Below are positions 1-10,816 of a DNA stretch of 64,000 nucleotides, piece after piece (the stretch's first letter is position 1; the number at the start of each line of letters is the position of its first letter). The stretch is from Apium graveolens (taxonomy: Eukaryota > Streptophyta > Magnoliopsida > Apiales > Apiaceae). The notes below the pieces were generated by a model. It was given only the letters and a program-made list of their open reading frames with translations, did not search any database and was not told where the DNA came from. Both the position numbers and the translations under genes were made by a program. The stretch is from assembly GCF_009905375.1 (NCBI RefSeq), contig NC_133650.1, positions 149,203,346 to 149,267,345 of the forward strand, in the 5' to 3' direction.

Positions 1-1
1 T

Positions 2-355
2 GGTAGCAAGAAGCGAAAGACTGAACTAGAATATAATGCTAAGGACAAGTATCCTACAACCAAGCAAAACACTGATTTAACCCCGAAGAAGGGAGGACCT
101 GGACAAAAGTTCACCGAATATGCTAAACAGAATGCTCCTAGAAGTCAAATCCTAATGGAAATCGAGAGAGATAGGGATGTTCGTTGGCGCAAACCTTTGA
201 AGGCTGATCCTTTTAAGTTAGACAAGAGCAAATATTGCAGATTTCACAAGGATGCTGGACATGACACCGATGAGTGCAGAAAACTGAAGGATGAAATTGA
301 ATTCCTTACAAGGAAGGTTGAGCAAGTATACTGGAGATGGAGGAGATATGAATAA
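2..355 (+). pseudogene. gag: Tat-1 gag, C-terminal part with zinc knuckle
   Basis: Open from the window edge in the frame starting at base 2. It ends in a Tat-type zinc knuckle around 236-281, CRFHKDAGHDTDEC, with CX2HX4HX4C spacing; His in place of the second Cys is usual in this lineage. The knuckle would bind element RNA during packaging. The protease frame (291-962) overlaps it in another phase, so there is probably one frameshift near 320. The gag start and the capsid-like region lie outside the window. Confidence 0.8.
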
Positions 356-962
356 TAATGGAAGAAGAAATTATGATGATCGTAGGAATGATCAGGATGA
401 TCAGGGGCGAAACCCCCAACCCCAGGGGCCGATGATAAACACAATCTTCGGAAAACCTCAACCCCGAGGGCCAGTAATAAACACAATCTTTGGAGGACCA
501 ACTGCTGCCGGATTGTCTAAGAACTCAAGGAAAGCCTATACCAGAGAAGTCATGCACATAGTGGGGGAAGCTCCGAAAAGAGCCAGGGCCGGAATAACAA
601 TGACTTTTGATGATTTTGATTTAGAGGGTGTCAAATTTCCTCATGACGATCCCTTGGTCATAACACCAATAATAGGGAACAACCCGGAGAAAAGAGTCCT
701 CGTAGACAATGGGGCATCGGTGGACATCTTACTTCATGATACATTCATAAGGATGGGTTACAACGATTCTCAATTAACCCAAACTGATATGCCAATATAT
801 GGTTTTGCTGGAGTCGAGTGCCCTGCGGAGGGAATAATAAAGTTGCCTCTGACTATAGGTCAGGAACCAAGACAAGCACCACAGATGTTGGACTTTGTAG
901 TGGTAAAGGCTGGATCAACTTACAATGCAATCATGGGAAGACCGGGAATACATGCTTTCTAG
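291..962 (+). pseudogene. pol: Tat-1 gag-pol linker and aspartic protease
   Basis: An open stretch of 223 codons. The first half is a low-complexity linker holding a 14-residue in-frame duplication (PQPQGPMINTIFGK followed by PQPRGPVINTIFGG, about 415-498). The second half is the retropepsin-like domain: the active-site motif VDNGASVDIL at about 699-728 and a flap/C-terminal part ending YNAIMGRPGIHAF. The protease would cut the polyprotein. The frame stops at 960; the reading frame leading into RT is then broken by the solo LTR at 1023. The D-N-G-A active-site form (rather than D-S-G/D-T-G) is normal for plant Tat elements. Confidence 0.85.
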
Positions 963-1022
963 GCAGTCCCCTCTTCTTACCATTCAGTGATGAAGTTTCC
1001 CACCCAGAAAGGGATTGGAGAA

Positions 1023-2047
1023 TGTTAGTCCCTTAACAATATAGCAAGAATTACAGAAGGGGGGTTGAATGGAATTCTTGAACCTTTTTTCTTGAAATAA
1101 AAATGTTCAACTCGATTATAGATATATTTGTTTTGATTAGCACAATGTGGAATGTAAACTTAATTGAATCAAAACATAAGTAATTAAAAACAAGAGTCTT
1201 TAAAAACTTTCTGGTGGATTTAAACAATTCCACCAGAGATATATATAATATATCGAGAGGACTCTGTGTGCAGAAATGCTCACAGCTGCTTACAAATGGA
1301 ACTACTAAGAATACAGGAAACGCTAATGATTCTGCTTACAAAGATTTCTCTGTTTTTGTATTTCTCAGCTATCTTAGTTATTTTTCTATTTGCTACTCTC
1401 TTGGTTTATATAATACCAAGATTACAAAGTCAAAAAGACTGAACAAATATAAAATCTAACAGTCTTAAGCTTTGCTGTTTTTCGTCCTCTATTACCCAGT
1501 TAATGGGCTTCCACAGTGTGTTTGTATACATCTCGACGGCTGTGTGTCAACTTTCACTGTTCAACTGCTGTTTGAATTCTTCATATGATCATCCGTCGAC
1601 TTTCAGAACATCCGTTGATGATTTAATTTATCATCCGTCGACTGCTATATTAAACATCCGTTGATAGTCATTTGATCATTCGTCGATGGCTTTGTTAATC
1701 ATCCGTCGGTAGCTATTTTGGCACTTGACTCTATATCACTTATGCAGAATTACAAGATATCATTTATGTACAATTAATCAACCTATTCTGCATATCTAGT
1801 TAAAGTCAACATGACTTATATGCTAATACAGATTCTATACAAAGGTGCATACATAGCTGTGCTACAAACTTATTATTACATAAGCTACTCACTCGATGGA
1901 TAATAAGTTAATCATCCATCGGGACTATAATGAGTTATCCGTCGGGACTATAATTCTTATCCGTCGAGTGCTACATAATATCACTAAGTAAAATCTACTT
2001 AGATGTTTTGTTTATGAAATCATCAAGTACACAACATATGCACAACA
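1023..2047 (-). mobile_element. Sol-C: solo LTR of a SIRE-like Copia element
   Basis: This is a 1,025-bp block starting TGTTAG and ending CACAACA on +, flanked by a perfect 5-bp target duplication GAGAA at 1018-1022 and 2048-2052. Removing it rejoins the Tat-1 PR-to-RT reading region, which confirms the edges. Read on minus it ends ATTCAACCCCCCTTCTGTA... and CTAACA, the same C-run near the 3' edge as the LTRs of Cop-1 and Cop-2, so I place it in that group. There is no internal domain: it arose by LTR-LTR recombination. A word close to ATCCGTCGA recurs about ten times in two clusters (about 1530-1705 and 1890-1970). Confidence 0.88.
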
Positions 2048-2052
2048 GAGAA

Positions 2053-3690
2053 GAGAGGGGAGATCAAAAGATGGAAATGAGTTGTTATGTAGCCTCCCTT
2101 AGGGCTAATGGAGTTGGGGGGCAGGTTTTGCCTATTGAAGATCTGGATATCCGGGAGAATGACGAGAAAAGAAGGAAGCCAGCCGAAGACTTGATTCCGA
2201 TCCCTTTGGCTCCGGAGGATCTTGAGAAAGTAACTTTCATTGGAGCGTCACTAGAGGAGCCCCTTAGAGGGAAGTTGGTGAAGTTTTTACAAGAAAATAG
2301 TGATGTATTTGTATGGTCAGCAGCTGATATGCCTTGCATAGACCCAGAGCTGATCACTCACAAATTGAATGTAGATCTGAATTGAAAGACCGTGAAGCAA
2401 AAGAAAAGGAGTTTTGCCCCTGAGAGGAAGGAGACAATCAAGCAAGAAGTAGAAAAGCTCTTAAAGGCTGGTTTCATTGAAGAAATACAATTTTCGGAAT
2501 GGTTAGAAAACCCTATATTGGTAAAGAAGGCTAAAGGAAAATGGAGAATGTTTGTGGATTTCACTGACCTGAATGATGCATGCCATAAGGATTGTTTCCT
2601 GCTGCTAAGGATAGATACATTGATAGATGCGACCGCTGGACACGAGATGCTGAGTTTTATGGATGGATTCAGTGGATACAATCAGATCAAGATGCATAAA
2701 GATGACATCCCAAAGGTATCATTCATCACTGATTTTGGTGTTTTTTGTTATCTTGTTATGGCGTTTGGTCTCAAGAATGCAGGAGCTAACTATCAAAGGT
2801 TGGTGAATAAAATTTTTAAAGATCTTATTGGGAAAATAATGGAAGTATAAGTAGATGACATGTTAGTCAAGAGTCTTATAAAGACTGACCATATAACCCA
2901 TTTGAAGGAAGCCTTTGAGGTCCTGAGATACCACAAAATAATGTTGAATCCTGCAAAGTGCGCTTTCGGAGTGGGATTAGGAAAGTTCTTGGGATTAATG
3001 GTCTCCAAGAAGGGAATCGAGGCCAATACCAATAAAATAAAAGCTATCCTGGATATGGAACCACCACGTTCTATAAAGGACGTTCATAAACTCACCGAAA
3101 GAGTTGCGGCTCTAGGACGATTTATCTCCAAATCCGGAGACAAGTGCTTGCCATTCTTCAAATCCTTGAAGAAAGTAAAAGATTTCATATGGACTGAAGA
3201 AAGTCAAGAGGCATTTGAAGTATTGAAGAAATATATGGTTCAAGCCCCATTGTTGGCCAAACTAGCCCTGAATGAAACTTTGTGCTTATATTTGGTCATT
3301 TCAGAAAATGCCTTGAGCGCCGTATTGGTTAAGAAGAAAATTAAAGTCCAGAGACCCATATATTATGTTAGTAAGATTCTGCACGGAGCTGAGTTGAATT
3401 ATTCGACTGTTTAAAAGTTTTTTTAACCCTAGTGATGGCTTCAAGGAAGTTGCGTCCTTACTTCCAAGCTCATAAAATTGAAGTTCTAACAAGTCAACCT
3501 TTGAGAAACATCATCCACAGTCGTAAAAGCCAGTGGAAGGCTGATTAAATGGTCCATCGAGCTGGGAGAATTCGACATAAAATATAAGCTACGAATGACG
3601 ATAAAAGCCCATGCCTCGGCTGACTTTGTGGTTGAATGTACCATCCCCAACCAAGAAGTCGGGGGGGGTAGGATGATACTAAACCTCAGG
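2053..3690 (+). pseudogene. pol: Tat-1 reverse transcriptase and first RNase H
   Basis: RT runs from the EDLEKVTFIG region (2215) through RSFAPER, KAKGKWRMFVDFTDLN and FGLKNAGANYQR. The catalytic box reads stop-V-D-D at 2848-2859: the Tyr codon has become TAA. Another stop lies at 2383-2385. The connection and RNase H region (about 3090-3600) includes YYVSKILHGAELNYST, then shifts frame after 3413. These breaks rule out an active enzyme. Family and order are unambiguous from the conserved blocks. The frame resumes right after the 3' TSD of Sol-C. Confidence 0.88.
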
Positions 3691-3692
3691 GC

Positions 3693-4220
3693 GTGGAGGG
3701 AAAAGAGGATAATGATGGAGGACAGAATAAGGACAAGGAATTTTGGGTTCTCTATTTTGATGGAGCATCAAAAATAAATTCAAGTGGGGCAGGGCTAGTT
3801 TTACAAAGCCCAGATGGATTCTTGATTGAATATGTTATGAAGTTAGACTTCCCAACCACAAATAATGAAGCTGAGTATGAAGCTCTGATAGCTGGCCTCG
3901 GCCTAGCAGGGACATTGAGGGTCAAGAACTTGAAAGTTTGTGGATATCCGGAGCTTGTCGTATCCCAGGTCAAGGGAGAGTTTGAGGCAAGAGATGAAAC
4001 AATGGCCATGTATATTCGCCTAGTGAGGGCCGTGATGACTAAGTTCGATGAATGCCATGTTGAGCACATTCCAAGAGAGAAAAATACTAAGGCAGATGCA
4101 TTCTCTAAGTTCGCCTCATTAGAGATAGAGAAAAGTTCAGGGAGTGTGTACTTCCGTATTTTGAAAACACGAAGCATTGATGTTAAGCTTGTAGCCCCTA
4201 TAGGGCTGGGGCATCATGGA
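3693..4220 (+). pseudogene. pol: Tat-1 second (archaeal-like) RNase H domain
   Basis: The domain starts FWVLYFDGASKINSSGAGLV with the D of the first catalytic strand, continues through NNEAEYEALIAGL (second acidic residue) and ends near IPREKNTKADAFSKFAS, where the last acidic residue sits in KADAFS. This extra RNase H between RT-RH and integrase is characteristic of Tat elements. The domain itself is open; the frame changes on entry to integrase near 4210. Confidence 0.85.
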
Positions 4221-5447
4221 TGGATCCCATTAAGGCTCATATTCAAACTGGATGGCTTCCGAATGATGTGTCTGAAACACGAAATTTGGCTATGCGAGCA
4301 CTGAGATATTCCTTGATCGATGGAATTTTATACAAAAGATCTTATGTGGTTCCTTACTTAAGATGTCTCAGGCCTAATGAGGCGCATTTGGTTCTCGAAG
4401 AAGTACATGAAGGTATTTGCGGACAACACTTGGGGGGCAGAGCCTTGGCACACAAAATAACTCGTTTAGGCTTTTATTGGCCAGAGATGATGGCTGATGC
4501 CAAAGAATATGTGAAGAAGTGTGATCGTTGTCAGAAACATGCATCGGTTATTTGAAAACCCTTTGAGATGCTGACTTTCATCAATTCACCCATTTCCTTT
4601 GCCATGTGGGGAATGGATATACATGGGCCTTTTCCCATGGCCACTGCACAAAGGAAGTTCTTAATTGTAGCTATAGATTATTTTACTAAGTGGATTGAAG
4701 CTAAACCTTTAGCCAAGATCACAACCAAACAAGTGGCTCAATTCCTGTGGGAAAACATCACGTGCAGATATGGAATCCCTCGTATCCTGGTCACCGATAA
4801 TGGAACAAAGTTCAACAATGAAGAGTTCAGGAAGCATTGCGAGGAGAATGAGATCGAGTTGCGGCTTACCTCAGTAGCTCATCCACAAGCCAATGGGCAA
4901 GCAGAGGTTGCAAATCGTATCATTCTAGATGGGTTAAAGAAGAGGATTGAAAAATCCAGAAATAATTAGGTGGATGTGATACTTCCAATACTTTGGAATT
5001 ACAGAACTACATGTAGAAATACTATAGGAGCAACCCCATTCATGCTAGCATATAGGGCAGAAACAGTCGTACCATTTGAAATATCACATTCGTCCCCAAG
5101 GATCCAAGCTTTCAACCTGAGGAAAATGAGGAGGGGCAAAGATTAGCCCTGGATTTAATAGATGAAGTACGAGATGCGGCGCACACAAAGATTATGGAAT
5201 ATCAGAAAAAGCCTCTTTTTATTACAATCTGTGGGTAAAAGAAAGATTCTTCAGTCAAGGAGATTTGGTCCTAAGGAAGGTGGAAGCTTCTGGAGTAGGG
5301 CATAAAGGAAAGCTCACCCAAAATTGGAAAGGGCCATACAAGGTTAAGAGCATTCAAGGAAGAGGATCTTACAAATTAGAGACCATGGATGGGGAAGAAG
5401 TACCTCAGACTTGGCATTCTCAAAACCTGAAAGTTTACTACCTATAG
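4220..5447 (+). pseudogene. pol: Tat-1 integrase
   Basis: An N-terminal HHCC zinc finger is seen (HEGICGQHLGG ... CDRCQKH, about 4408-4539), followed by a stop (TGA, 4553) and the catalytic core: D in WGMDIHGPF, D in VTDNGTKF and E in PQANGQAEVANR. A stop at 4967 and frameshifts to about 5265 break the core-to-tail link. The C-terminal piece (5265-5447) contains KLTQNWKGPYKVKSI and ends HSQNLKVYYL. There is no chromodomain, as expected outside the chromoviruses. It would insert cDNA into the genome if intact. Confidence 0.87.
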
Positions 5448-6010
5448 CTTGTACTTACTATAGTGGTGTTCAAAATCACCTTGAAGCTTTGCTTGCTTAG
5501 GATTTTATATCTCAGTTTTAGTAGGATTTACATTCTAGTTCATGACTATTAAGGGTTGAACCCATTTTATATAAGGTTTTAGGAAACCAGAATATATATT
5601 CTTAAGTTGAAATTATTTCAAACTTTGAAGAACCAAGTTATGATAATGCTTTGTTTACTTAGAAAAATTTGTGCTTTGATAAACAGAGTAATAAATAACA
5701 AAAGAAAGAGAAATTCAGGAATTCTTCTATGATAGGAATGCCATGAGCAGCATTTACAAGTATGTCATATCCATCTATTTTTCAATCTTGTTTCCATTAT
5801 TCAATGCATGACTCTTAGAACTGAGTGGTTCAGATCATTTTCTGTCTTATTCAATGCATGACTCTTAGAACTGCGTGGTTCAGATTGCTCATCAATTAAA
5901 AAGCATATGAAGCAAAGGAAATAACATAAATAAAACCCGGAAGGGTAACAAAGTCAAAGTATGATAAGTTAATACAAAGACGGACACGATGGGCTAATAA
6001 GAAAAGGAAA
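5448..6010 (+). other. Tat-1 spacer between integrase and antisense ORF, with 50-bp duplication
   Basis: No gene seen. It holds a direct duplication of period 50: TTATTCAATGCATGACTC... at 5797-5846 and again from 5847 to about 5886, differing at one or two bases. Confidence 0.6.
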
Positions 6011-7889
6011 CTAGTCTAAATCCTTAAACAACAAATCATCATCGTTCCCCCCATCAGTAGTAATAGGGGGAAGGAGAACGGGCTCGTCTTCAGTAGGAGT
6101 AACATCCTGGGAAGGAAAAGCTGTGGCCTTAGAGGTAGTAGGAATGGGAGAAGGAGGAAGATCCTCCAAAGGAAAGCCTTGTCCAGGAATAGGAGGCACT
6201 GGGTACGCCTCGAGAGTCACCTCTGACACTTTCTTCCCAATCTCTCCCACGATCTGCTCCCAGTAAGTGGAAAATGTCACAGAAAGTTTAGCATCATACT
6301 CAGCATTTAGGACTTCCTGAAAGTCCTCTGATGCTTTGTAATCAGCTATCACCTCAGCTCGACCCCTCTAAGCCTCCAACTCTAGCCTGCGAACCTTCTC
6401 CTTCTCATCAGCTAGCTCCCTCTCCACCTATTTGAAACGAGTAAAGCTAGCCTCTGAAGCCTTGAAATACCTGTCCCTATCCCTCTCGGCGATAGTCAGG
6501 TTAGCCCTCACTTCCTTCAGCTTATGAAGAGCAGCCTGAAGGTAAGTGTTCATCTACAAAAGCATATCATAGCACAATAAGCTAGATATATAATACAAGG
6601 GGAAGGAAAGGAATACTAAAAGAAGGACGTAAAAACATATACCGAAGCCACTGCCTGGGAACCAAGACACTCGATCTGGAGATCATTAGAAGACTCCACT
6701 ATCTCAGCGCGGTCTCGTGGTGTCACCACGTTCTCAGACCATATAGCAGCCGCCTCAGAGCTCCCCACGACTGTTCCCTCCTCAGCAGGCCCCAGGTCAC
6801 GGTGAAGGGAGATGTATCCTCATCAAGGCTAAGGGGCCTCTCAGATATGAAAGTAGGGACAGTCTCCTTGACCATGACCGAATGACCGTCGCCAATCCTT
6901 ACCCGCTTATCGTGGTGAGTCTCAACTGCAGAACCCCGAGATGCATGGGACTCCCTTTTCTTGAAAATCGTGTCCAAAGCTACCTTAGCTACAAAAAATA
7001 CAAAATCGTAAGAAAAATGATAAATCATGGAAATAAACAATGAAGACAAATAGAGGAAAGAAATACCCTGGGGACCCTGGTCGCTTAGACCTAAATTTTG
7101 CAAATTGCCCTCTGAAAGGATGAGAGCACAGTGATGCAAGTTATCAGCTATAATGGCCCTGATGGCCGCATCTTCGTCTTTTCCCAATTTTAAATCTCTT
7201 AAATAGTCATCTACACTTTTGGAGAAATTGGGCCTGAAAAAATGGTCCCAACCCTCCTCGGCATCCAAATAAACATAAAACCACGCGCCCTTCCAAGTTG
7301 GACATGAGTCAGGGTTGGTGCCAGAAACAAAACAAGAACGGGCCAGGGATCTATGGACTATTTTGACCCATTCTTGGTCCTCAGGAGCATTTACAAATTT
7401 AAATAAATAACGGAAAACACATACATTGGGCTCAAAACCGTGTTTATGAGATTGGGCCATATAACACTGAATAAAATGCCAGGAGTTGGGCGTGAGTTGG
7501 GTTGGACAGACACGAGCCTCGGCTAAAAGGCGAAAAATAAAGGGATGAGGAGGAAGTCGGAAACCAGCATAAAAAGTTTCTTTATACAAACGAATAGCCC
7601 CGAATTTTAGGTAATAAGCCCTATCATTTATGTCGGGGGCCTCGGCCCTATAAGGAGCAGAAATACTAAATAAACGAGCTACAATGCCTACTTTTTCAGA
7701 ATTATATTTAGAAGGGTAGTTATATGCATCTAAATGAAGCATGTTAGGGAAGGCTTCACCAAATTCAGTTAAAAGATCCCTAAGTGAAATAACTGAAGTA
7801 TGGACTAAAGATTTTTTACCTCGGCTGGCCCTAGAAGGACGGGGAGCAGCATGAGGAACCTAAGAGAGGGAGGAGTCCGAACCCACCAT
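6011..7889 (-). pseudogene. Tat-1 antisense ORF (putative gypsy-type transposon protein) with two introns
   Basis: It reads against pol. An ATG at 7889 opens a frame with one early TAG, then a long open block (7742-6723). The middle (FYAGFRLPPHPFIFRLLAEA, then TQLTPNSWHFIQCY) fits the Transposase_28 family as I know it: an ALxxGLRxPLxPF-like box and a QLTPNSW box. Two GT-AG introns can be inferred on minus: 7066-6989, whose excision joins DQGPQG-like to KVALDTIF-like coding, and 6642-6554. One frameshift lies near 6800. The last exon is a charged coiled coil and an acidic Pro-rich tail ending at 6011. The function of this family is unknown. A TATA box lies upstream at 8127-8138. Confidence 0.75.
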
Positions 7890-8084
7890 TAAAGTTCTTG
7901 CGAAGAGTGCTTGAAACCCAGAAGTCCCTTGAAGGTAGGGAAGAAGATGAAGATTCAAACGGAATCTTCAAAGAAAACCCAAAAGACGGTGAGGACTACG
8001 GTGACAAAAGAAGCCGGAAATCGCCTTGTGGTGGTAAAGAAAGAGAGAAAGTATTGCAGAGAGAAAGAAAATATAGGGAGAATT

Positions 8085-8143
8085 TTTTGTGGAAATGAAG
8101 TGTGAGAAATGAACTCACACTCCACTCCTTATATAGCCCTCTA
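8085..8143 (-). promoter_or_regulatory. Candidate core promoter of the Tat-1 antisense ORF
   Basis: On minus the sequence reads GGGCTATATAAGGAG (8127-8138 core), a good plant TATA box, followed by a pyrimidine-rich leader (TTTCTTTCTCTCTGC, TTTCTCTCTTTC) down to the ATG at 7889. The distance of about 240 bp fits a TATA box plus 5' UTR. The transcription start is not seen directly. Confidence 0.55.
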
Positions 8144-8348
8144 TGAGGGAACTCAATTGTCATGGGGGCCAAAAGGAAGTGGGCTTTTCAAATTATAAAG
8201 GGCGGGAAGCCCATAAAATTCAAAATTTAGAGTATTCTACCAAATTCGAGAATACTCTAAAATGTTCCTTGCCAGAAAAGAAAGAACATCAAAATATTTA
8301 TCCTGAATTTTGTGAAAAAATCACAAGGAAAAATATAAAGGGATCTAA

Positions 8349-8915
8349 CCACGCCCAAGAGATAAAATTCCTAGGCATTGTTCGAGTCATGCTTCCTAGG
8401 TGGGGGTGACCCACGCCTAGGATCTATTAGAAGAATGAAGGTGGTCAAACCACTTCTAGGAGACATAATTCTCAGGCGTGGTTCAAACCATGCTTCCTAG
8501 GCGGGGTGACCCACGCCTAGGATGAACAAAATCTATAAAAATCCAACCACACGCCTAGGAGGCATGAATGCTAGGCTTGGTTTATATTTTTTCTCCTAGG
8601 CGGGGGCTACCCACGCCTAGGATGAATAAGGGTATGAGAACCAACAACGCCCAGGAGACAAGTTTTCTAGGCGTTGTTGGAAATGTGTCTCCTAGGCGGG
8701 GTTACCCACACCTAGGATAAATAAGAGTATGAGAAACAACAACACCCAGGAGACAATTTTTCTAGGCATTGTTGGAAATGTGTCTCCTAGGCGGGGGTTA
8801 CATACGCCTAGGATGAGTAAAGGGAGAGAGACCAACAACGCCCATGAGACAGGTTTTTTAGGCGTTGTTGGTAACATGTCTCCTAGGCGGGGGTGGCCCA
8901 CGCCTAGGATGCATG
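8349..8915 (+). repeat. Six-unit tandem array, about 97 bp per unit, palindromic CCTAGGCG core
   Basis: Units begin near 8349, 8450, 8547, 8645, 8740 and 8836. Each carries a first inverted pair (AACGCC ... GGCGTT) and a second pair CCTAGGCG ... CGCCTAGG around a GGGGTTACCC-like loop, so each repeat folds into two hairpins. The last three units are most alike. It is far richer in G+C than its neighbours. It lies between the antisense ORF and the 3' LTR; Tat/Ogre elements are known to grow satellite-like arrays in this place. Confidence 0.85.
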
Positions 8916-8925
8916 GCACCATGCC

Positions 8926-8963
8926 GACTATTTTCTGATTATTTAATTAATCAGAAAATGGTC
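8926..8963. repeat. Inverted repeat with a TTAATTAA-type loop
   Basis: Arms GACTATTTTCTGATTA (8926-8941) and TAATCAGAAAATGGTC (8948-8963) pair over 16 positions with one mismatch (G-U in RNA), loop TTTAAT. Confidence 0.7.
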
Positions 8964-9331
8964 AAAATGAGAAAAATACATGAAAATCCTAAAAAATAGG
9001 GAAAATAGAGGGAAAAATCCCAAAAATTCAGGAAAATTATAAAATAATTTTCAAAAATTATTTTTGGAAAAATATTCCTGAAAAATTGAGGAAAAATACT
9101 TGTGAATACCAGAATATTCCTACAAATTTAGGGGAAAATAATGAAAAATACCCGAAGGTAATAAATAATTCCTGTAAAATTAGGGAAGCCTATAAGGACG
9201 GATCCCAAAAGGAAAATCATTGTAAACGTGTTGGTCGCTCCACACTTTACGATAAAAACGATAACTAGAAAAGGTATAAACTTTAACTTCTGCGAAATCT
9301 TTGTAAGGTTTCACAAAAGTTGGGGGACAAA
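8964..9331 (+). promoter_or_regulatory. Tat-1 3' untranslated region with polypurine tract
   Basis: A-rich stretch with repeated GGAAAAAT words and no gene. It ends in the polypurine tract AAAAGTTGGGGGACAAA (about 9315-9331), the plus-strand primer site directly before the LTR. Confidence 0.7.
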
Positions 9332-9848
9332 TGATATGGGTCTAAAATTAGCCTAAATGTATAATTAATGCTGATATCATTTAGACCTGATACGGTCCTG
9401 TAACGAATTTTAATTAACCAGACCTGAATCCCTGATTATTTATTAATTTCGTAATTAATAAATAGGGAGGATTAACAGCTCATTAAATGAGTCAAATCAG
9501 TGATATAACTCTATAGAAGATAGCCTTGAAGGCACCTACACCAACAAGGAGTCTGATTCCTTCATTCTAGGACTTCAAAGTCTATCCAAAGTCTGAGACT
9601 TGTTCAACAAGCCTCCTAACCCTAGTCCAATTCAAGGACATCCAACATCTATATAAAGGTTCTTACCCCATCAATCGGAACTACTGTTTTTGGCTTGATT
9701 CTCTAAATTCACAGAGATATGTAGGCATCTTGTTAAGGCAGATTTAAGTTACGAAACACAAAAGTATCCATTAAAGGCCTTGAGCTCTCGAACCCTAGCA
9801 ATAAATATCGTAATAAATACAATCTAGTTTTTATTCATAACAATATCA
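9332..9848 (+). repeat. Tat-1 3' LTR
   Basis: 517 bp, starting TGATAT directly after the polypurine tract and ending ATATCA, a perfect 6-bp inverted terminus. Inside are a TATA-like ATCTATATAAAGG (about 9648-9660) and a downstream leader, as expected of U3-R. The right edge rests on the terminal inverted repeat only, since the 5' partner is outside the window. Confidence 0.7.
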
Positions 9849-10816
9849 TTCTTCAAGGTTTCGAAAATCGTGATCCAAAATATTATGTAATTTCCATGTT
9901 TAAGAAGACACAAGTTTAACTTGCATATGTATATAATATAGAACATATAATGTAATTGTGTAGAGATTACTTTAATCGAAACCAATTTTAGATAAAAAAT
10001 TAAATATTTTTTTAAAAATATTATTTTGAAATATAACACATATGATATGCAAATCGTTCGTTAAGAGATAGAAAAAATATAGTGAAAACGAATTTAAAAA
10101 AAATTACCGTTTGACGGAAAAATTAAATTAAAAACGGAAGGAAAAAATTCAGATTATGTGTGGAATGGTGCAAATTAGTTGGGTGATATATTTTTAAGGG
10201 AGCCATTAGATTAAATTAATATAATAATTTATATTAATTTTAGTTTCTATTTTAAGTTTAAGTTTAATTTCTATTTAATCTTAGTCTATATATCATTTTA
10301 CCAACTGCGCATCATAGATGTTTTAAATTTGGACAAATTAGTGCAAATTTCAAGATAGAATGGAAATAATTAGATCTTATAATATATGAAAAAGAACTAG
10401 AACCCATTTTCCTTTTCGATGTATGCAACTAGGTTTGTTCCTTTACTTTGTGTTTAATTTTTAATCACAGTTGATTTTTTGCAACATAGTCTGAACAAAA
10501 AGGAAAATTTTGTCATAATATTATTATAATTACATATGCATATAAATCTTAATATTTTCGTCGTTAAGAAAAAAAATTAAAAATGGCGAAATTCTTTTTA
10601 TTCTAGTTCCCAAAATTATATACTCCAGTTGTAAATGCAATGAAACAAAGTGTGCTTGAAATAGTTGTTGATCATGGACAAGCGCATTATAGATAAAAGA
10701 AGAAAAATAATCATAATACATATTATGTATTAATCTTTGTGATAATTACCTTGAAATAAATTTAAACATAAGAACTAAACAGAGATCGGTGGCTCAAGTT
10801 GTAGTGATGATTGAAT
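9849..10816. other. Intergenic, AT-rich, no gene seen
   Basis: Short random ORFs only. No recognisable element or RNA gene. It includes the 3' flank of the minus-strand host gene. Confidence 0.6.

Larger units (their letters stand above)
1..9848 (+). mobile_element. Tat-1: Tat-lineage Ty3/Gypsy retrotransposon, 5'-truncated by the window edge
   Basis: Order on +: gag end, protease, RT, RNase H, a second (archaeal-like) RNase H, integrase, antisense ORF, tandem repeats, polypurine tract, 3' LTR. The doubled RNase H and the antisense ORF between pol and the 3' LTR are known marks of the plant Tat lineage (Grande, Retand and relatives). The 5' LTR lies left of the window. The element is dead: pol holds several in-frame stops and frameshifts, including a stop in place of the Tyr of the YVDD box, and a solo LTR interrupts it at 1023-2047. 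Confidence 0.9.

Noticed and set aside
1531..1970. Spaced ATCCGTCGA words considered as a CRISPR-like array
   Set aside because: Words are short, degenerate and irregularly spaced, inside a plant LTR; no spacer-repeat structure.
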